This document shows positions 62,448 to 64,000 of a DNA stretch of 64,000 nucleotides, one piece after another. The notes below the pieces were generated by a model that searched no databases, was not told the origin of the DNA, and saw nothing but the letters and a program-made list of their open reading frames with translations. Origin of the DNA: Lentibacter algarum (GTDB taxonomy: Bacteria > Pseudomonadota > Alphaproteobacteria > Rhodobacterales > Rhodobacteraceae). Numbering within the stretch: the first letter of the stretch is position 1; the number at the start of each line of letters is the position of its first letter. The stretch is taken from assembly GCF_040580765.1 (NCBI RefSeq), contig NZ_CP158687.1, positions 2,294,001 through 2,358,000 of the forward strand. Direction: 5' to 3'. The translations under genes and the position numbers were made by a program.

Positions 62448-63005
62448 TCACTCTGCCGCGACGGCTTTCATAAAGCGGTCGCGGATTATGACTGGGTCCA
62501 TTGTAATCACGGGCATCTTGGCGTTGCCGCTGTCGCATTTCACGACCATCACCGTCATTTCGCCACTGTCCAGTGCCTCTTGCAGCACGCGGCCTGTGTC
62601 TACATCGCGGCACTCGATCACGCGCTCGCAACCGCAGGCCTCGGCCACTTTGGCAAGCGAGGTTTTCTTTCCTGTATAGGTCGGTTGATCGCCGGTAGAG
62701 CCATAAGAACCATTGTCGATGATCATCAGGATGTAGTTGTTGGCAATATTGTTGGCGATGGTCGGCAAAGTTCCCATGTTGGTGAGAATAGACCCATCAC
62801 CGTCGATCACGATTACAGGCTTAGGTTGTGCAAGAGCGAGGCCAAGACCGATGCTTGAGGCCAAACCCATAGTGCCAAGCATGTAGAAGTTGGTCGGTTG
62901 GTCATCGATTGCATGTAACTCTTGGCTTGGGATACCGATGTTACAGACAACCAGCTGGTCACGCAGGATCGGGGCAATTTCTTTCAGAATTTCAGAACGG
63001 ATCAT
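62448..63005 (-). CDS. comE: Sulfopyruvate decarboxylase beta subunit, second copy
   Basis: 185 residues from ATG 63005 (MIRSEILKEIAPILRDQL). It carries the thiamine-diphosphate motif GDGSILTNMGTLPTIAN...IIDN and matches the first ComE along its whole length with scattered differences. Its start overlaps the comD2 stop by 4 bp. It is separate from the hps operon. Confidence 0.92.
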   Translation of the reverse strand: MIRSEILKEIAPILRDQLVVCNIGIPSQELHAIDDQPTNFYMLGTMGLASSIGLGLALAQPKPVIVIDGDGSILTNMGTLPTIANNIANNYILMIIDNGSYGSTGDQPTYTGKKTSLAKVAEACGCERVIECRDVDTGRVLQEALDSGEMTVMVVKCDSGNAKMPVITMDPVIIRDRFMKAVAAE

Positions 63006-63508
63006 TGGTCGCCATAGCCTCCCCAGAAGTTGGCATCGGTCAGGATGGCCACGGGTTTGTTGCACATGAAGGTGTATTTCAGGATCATGTCGAGTTCTTC
63101 GACATCTGACTGTTTGTGGAAGTGATAGGTAGGTATATTCATCTGCGCCAAAAGCGCCTTAGTGTGCACCGCCATTTCAACTTGGCAGGCCACAGGCTCG
63201 CGCAATTCACCGCGATAGCTGATCAGCATCGGAAGTGGCATCCGGTAATACTGGATGAGGGTTGCCAGTGTGTTGATCGTCACACCGATCGCTGTATTTT
63301 GCATGATAATTGCCGGGCGCTTACCGCCCATCCAGGCACCCGCACAGAGCCCCATGCCCTCGTCTTCTTTGTTGGACGGAATATGAAAAATTTGGTCATG
63401 ATTTTCTATCTCATCAATCACCCCTGCCAACTGCTTGCACGGCACAGTTGTCACAAACGAAATGTCATTGGCTACCAGATCATCAGTGATCTTTTTGTCG
63501 ATATTCAT
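63002..63508 (-). CDS. comD: Sulfopyruvate decarboxylase alpha subunit, second copy
   Basis: 168 residues from ATG 63508 with a GGGAGGG ribosome-binding site. It is highly similar to the first ComD (same length, same NKEDEGMGLCAGA and LISYRGELREPV motifs). The open frame extending to 63937 upstream is not ComD-like. The pair could serve a second sulfonate route or be a paralogue brought with another island. Confidence 0.93.
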   Translation of the reverse strand: MNIDKKITDDLVANDISFVTTVPCKQLAGVIDEIENHDQIFHIPSNKEDEGMGLCAGAWMGGKRPAIIMQNTAIGVTINTLATLIQYYRMPLPMLISYRGELREPVACQVEMAVHTKALLAQMNIPTYHFHKQSDVEELDMILKYTFMCNKPVAILTDANFWGGYGDQ

Positions 63509-63871
63509 TGAAGCCCTCCCGAACACGATGAGCACAGTATGAGGGAGCTTGGCCAGCTTTCTCAAGAGCGCTTTGGGACCCTCTCGTTTGTTTTTAGTTT
63601 GCCTGAAGCGACCCTTATTGCTTTTCGAAAGTACGCCTGACCGCACCAAGCGAAAGACCCAAGCGCTCCACATAGCTGACGCTGCAAAAACGATCATCCT
63701 AAACCGGCCACATCTAGTCATCTGAGTCTGCTGCCGAGCACTTGCCGATACCGCATCAGAGCCGATGAAAAAGCGCCAGATGGGTCGCCGTGAGAAAAAC
63801 AGTGTCGCGGTGAGGAAAGTTTTTGCGGCGAAGCCCGCATAGGAGAGGGGAAACATGGAGGAAGACTTGCG
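63509..63871. other. Non-coding region between comD2 and the Rieske gene
   Basis: No supported gene. It should contain the divergent promoters of comDE2 and the oxygenase gene. Confidence 0.4.
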
Positions 63872-64000
63872 ATGACAACAGATGTTTCTGGCGTAATGCG
63901 CCCTGTGGCCACGGCCAATGGCTTGCCTAATGATCACTATGTAGACGAGCGCATCTTTCTGGAAGAGCGCGATGCCGTTCTCTACAACAACTGGTCAGGT
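63872..64000 (+). CDS. Rieske-type oxygenase large subunit, N-terminal 43 residues (runs off window)
   Basis: Reads MTTDVSGVMRPVATANGLPN then DHYVDERIFLEERDAVLYNNW. The pattern LPNxHYxDxxxFxxERxxVxxxNW is the start of aromatic-ring-hydroxylating or carnitine/choline monooxygenase alpha subunits, just before the Rieske [2Fe-2S] domain. The cluster itself lies outside the window, so the exact substrate class cannot be given. Confidence 0.7.
   Translation, partial: MTTDVSGVMRPVATANGLPNDHYVDERIFLEERDAVLYNNWSG

Noticed and set aside
63509..63937. N-terminal extension of the second ComD
   Set aside because: ComD has a clear ATG at 63508 with a GGGAGGG ribosome-binding site and the same length as the first copy; the extension is basic and not ComD-like.
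1..64000. CRISPR arrays, rRNA genes, prophage structural genes
   Set aside because: No regularly spaced repeats, rRNA-like segments or capsid, tail or terminase genes were seen on either strand.

Overview
The window looks like accessory DNA of a marine Roseobacter-clade alphaproteobacterium (Rhodobacterales). The evidence is several TRAP transporters with DctP/DctQ/DctM subunits, a 2,3-dihydroxypropane-1-sulfonate (DHPS) operon of the Roseovarius type, urocanate, oxoproline and aromatic catabolic genes, and tRNA-linked genomic-island structure. Two colinear direct repeats (359-638 and 40651-40930, offset exactly 40,292 bp) each end in a 3' piece of a tRNA-Phe(GAA) gene. They delimit a predicted 40.3 kb integrated element (639-40930). 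Neither copy has the 5' half of the tRNA, and a ZIP-transporter gene is cut off at the left repeat, so this is probably one unit in a series of islands stacked at one tRNA-Phe locus.

Inside the element, left to right: (a) 1.1-6.9 kb, a minus-strand operon of an RpiR regulator, an amino-acid ABC transporter, an N-acylamino-acid racemase-like enzyme and a GNAT protein, plausibly for D-amino-acid salvage; (b) 7.5-8.7 kb, a tyrosine recombinase; (c) 8.9-18.5 kb, a urocanate-utilisation cluster (TRAP transporter, flavin-reductase-like protein, hutU, hutG, hutI, hutF, hutC) with no hutH and an apparent stop at codon 2 of hutF; (d) 19.0-23.4 kb, a plasmid- or satellite-like module with a compact recombinase, an HUH-type Rep-like protein and iteron-like repeats; (e) 23.9-24.6 kb, a decayed IS256-family transposase; (f) 24.7-40.3 kb, a catabolic island with aldehyde dehydrogenase, LysR, SDR, a self-sufficient P450-reductase fusion, two sulfatases around a TRAP transporter, a cupin, a PaaI-like thioesterase, a LuxR pseudogene, a class A flavin hydroxylase and a 59-residue partner protein. 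Block (f) reads as uptake, desulfation, oxidation or O-demethylation and ring hydroxylation of an unknown sulfated aromatic compound, and is the most novel-looking part.

Right of the second att site: 41.2-47.7 kb holds pxpC/pxpB, a 30-codon relic of pxpA, a TRAP transporter, a DUF1445 protein and a LysR regulator (oxoproline or D-glutamate theme). 48.0-58.2 kb is an 11-gene DHPS operon (small membrane protein, hpsKLM TRAP transporter, hpsN, hpsO, hpsP, UspA, comD, comE and an FMN-dependent 2-hydroxyacid dehydrogenase). It faces a LacI-type regulator across a paired operator. Its reading is DHPS to sulfolactate to sulfopyruvate to sulfoacetaldehyde. rpsU with a strong terminator follows, then an IS3-family element, a sulfide:quinone oxidoreductase with a small membrane partner, a second comDE pair, and the start of a Rieske oxygenase running off the end.
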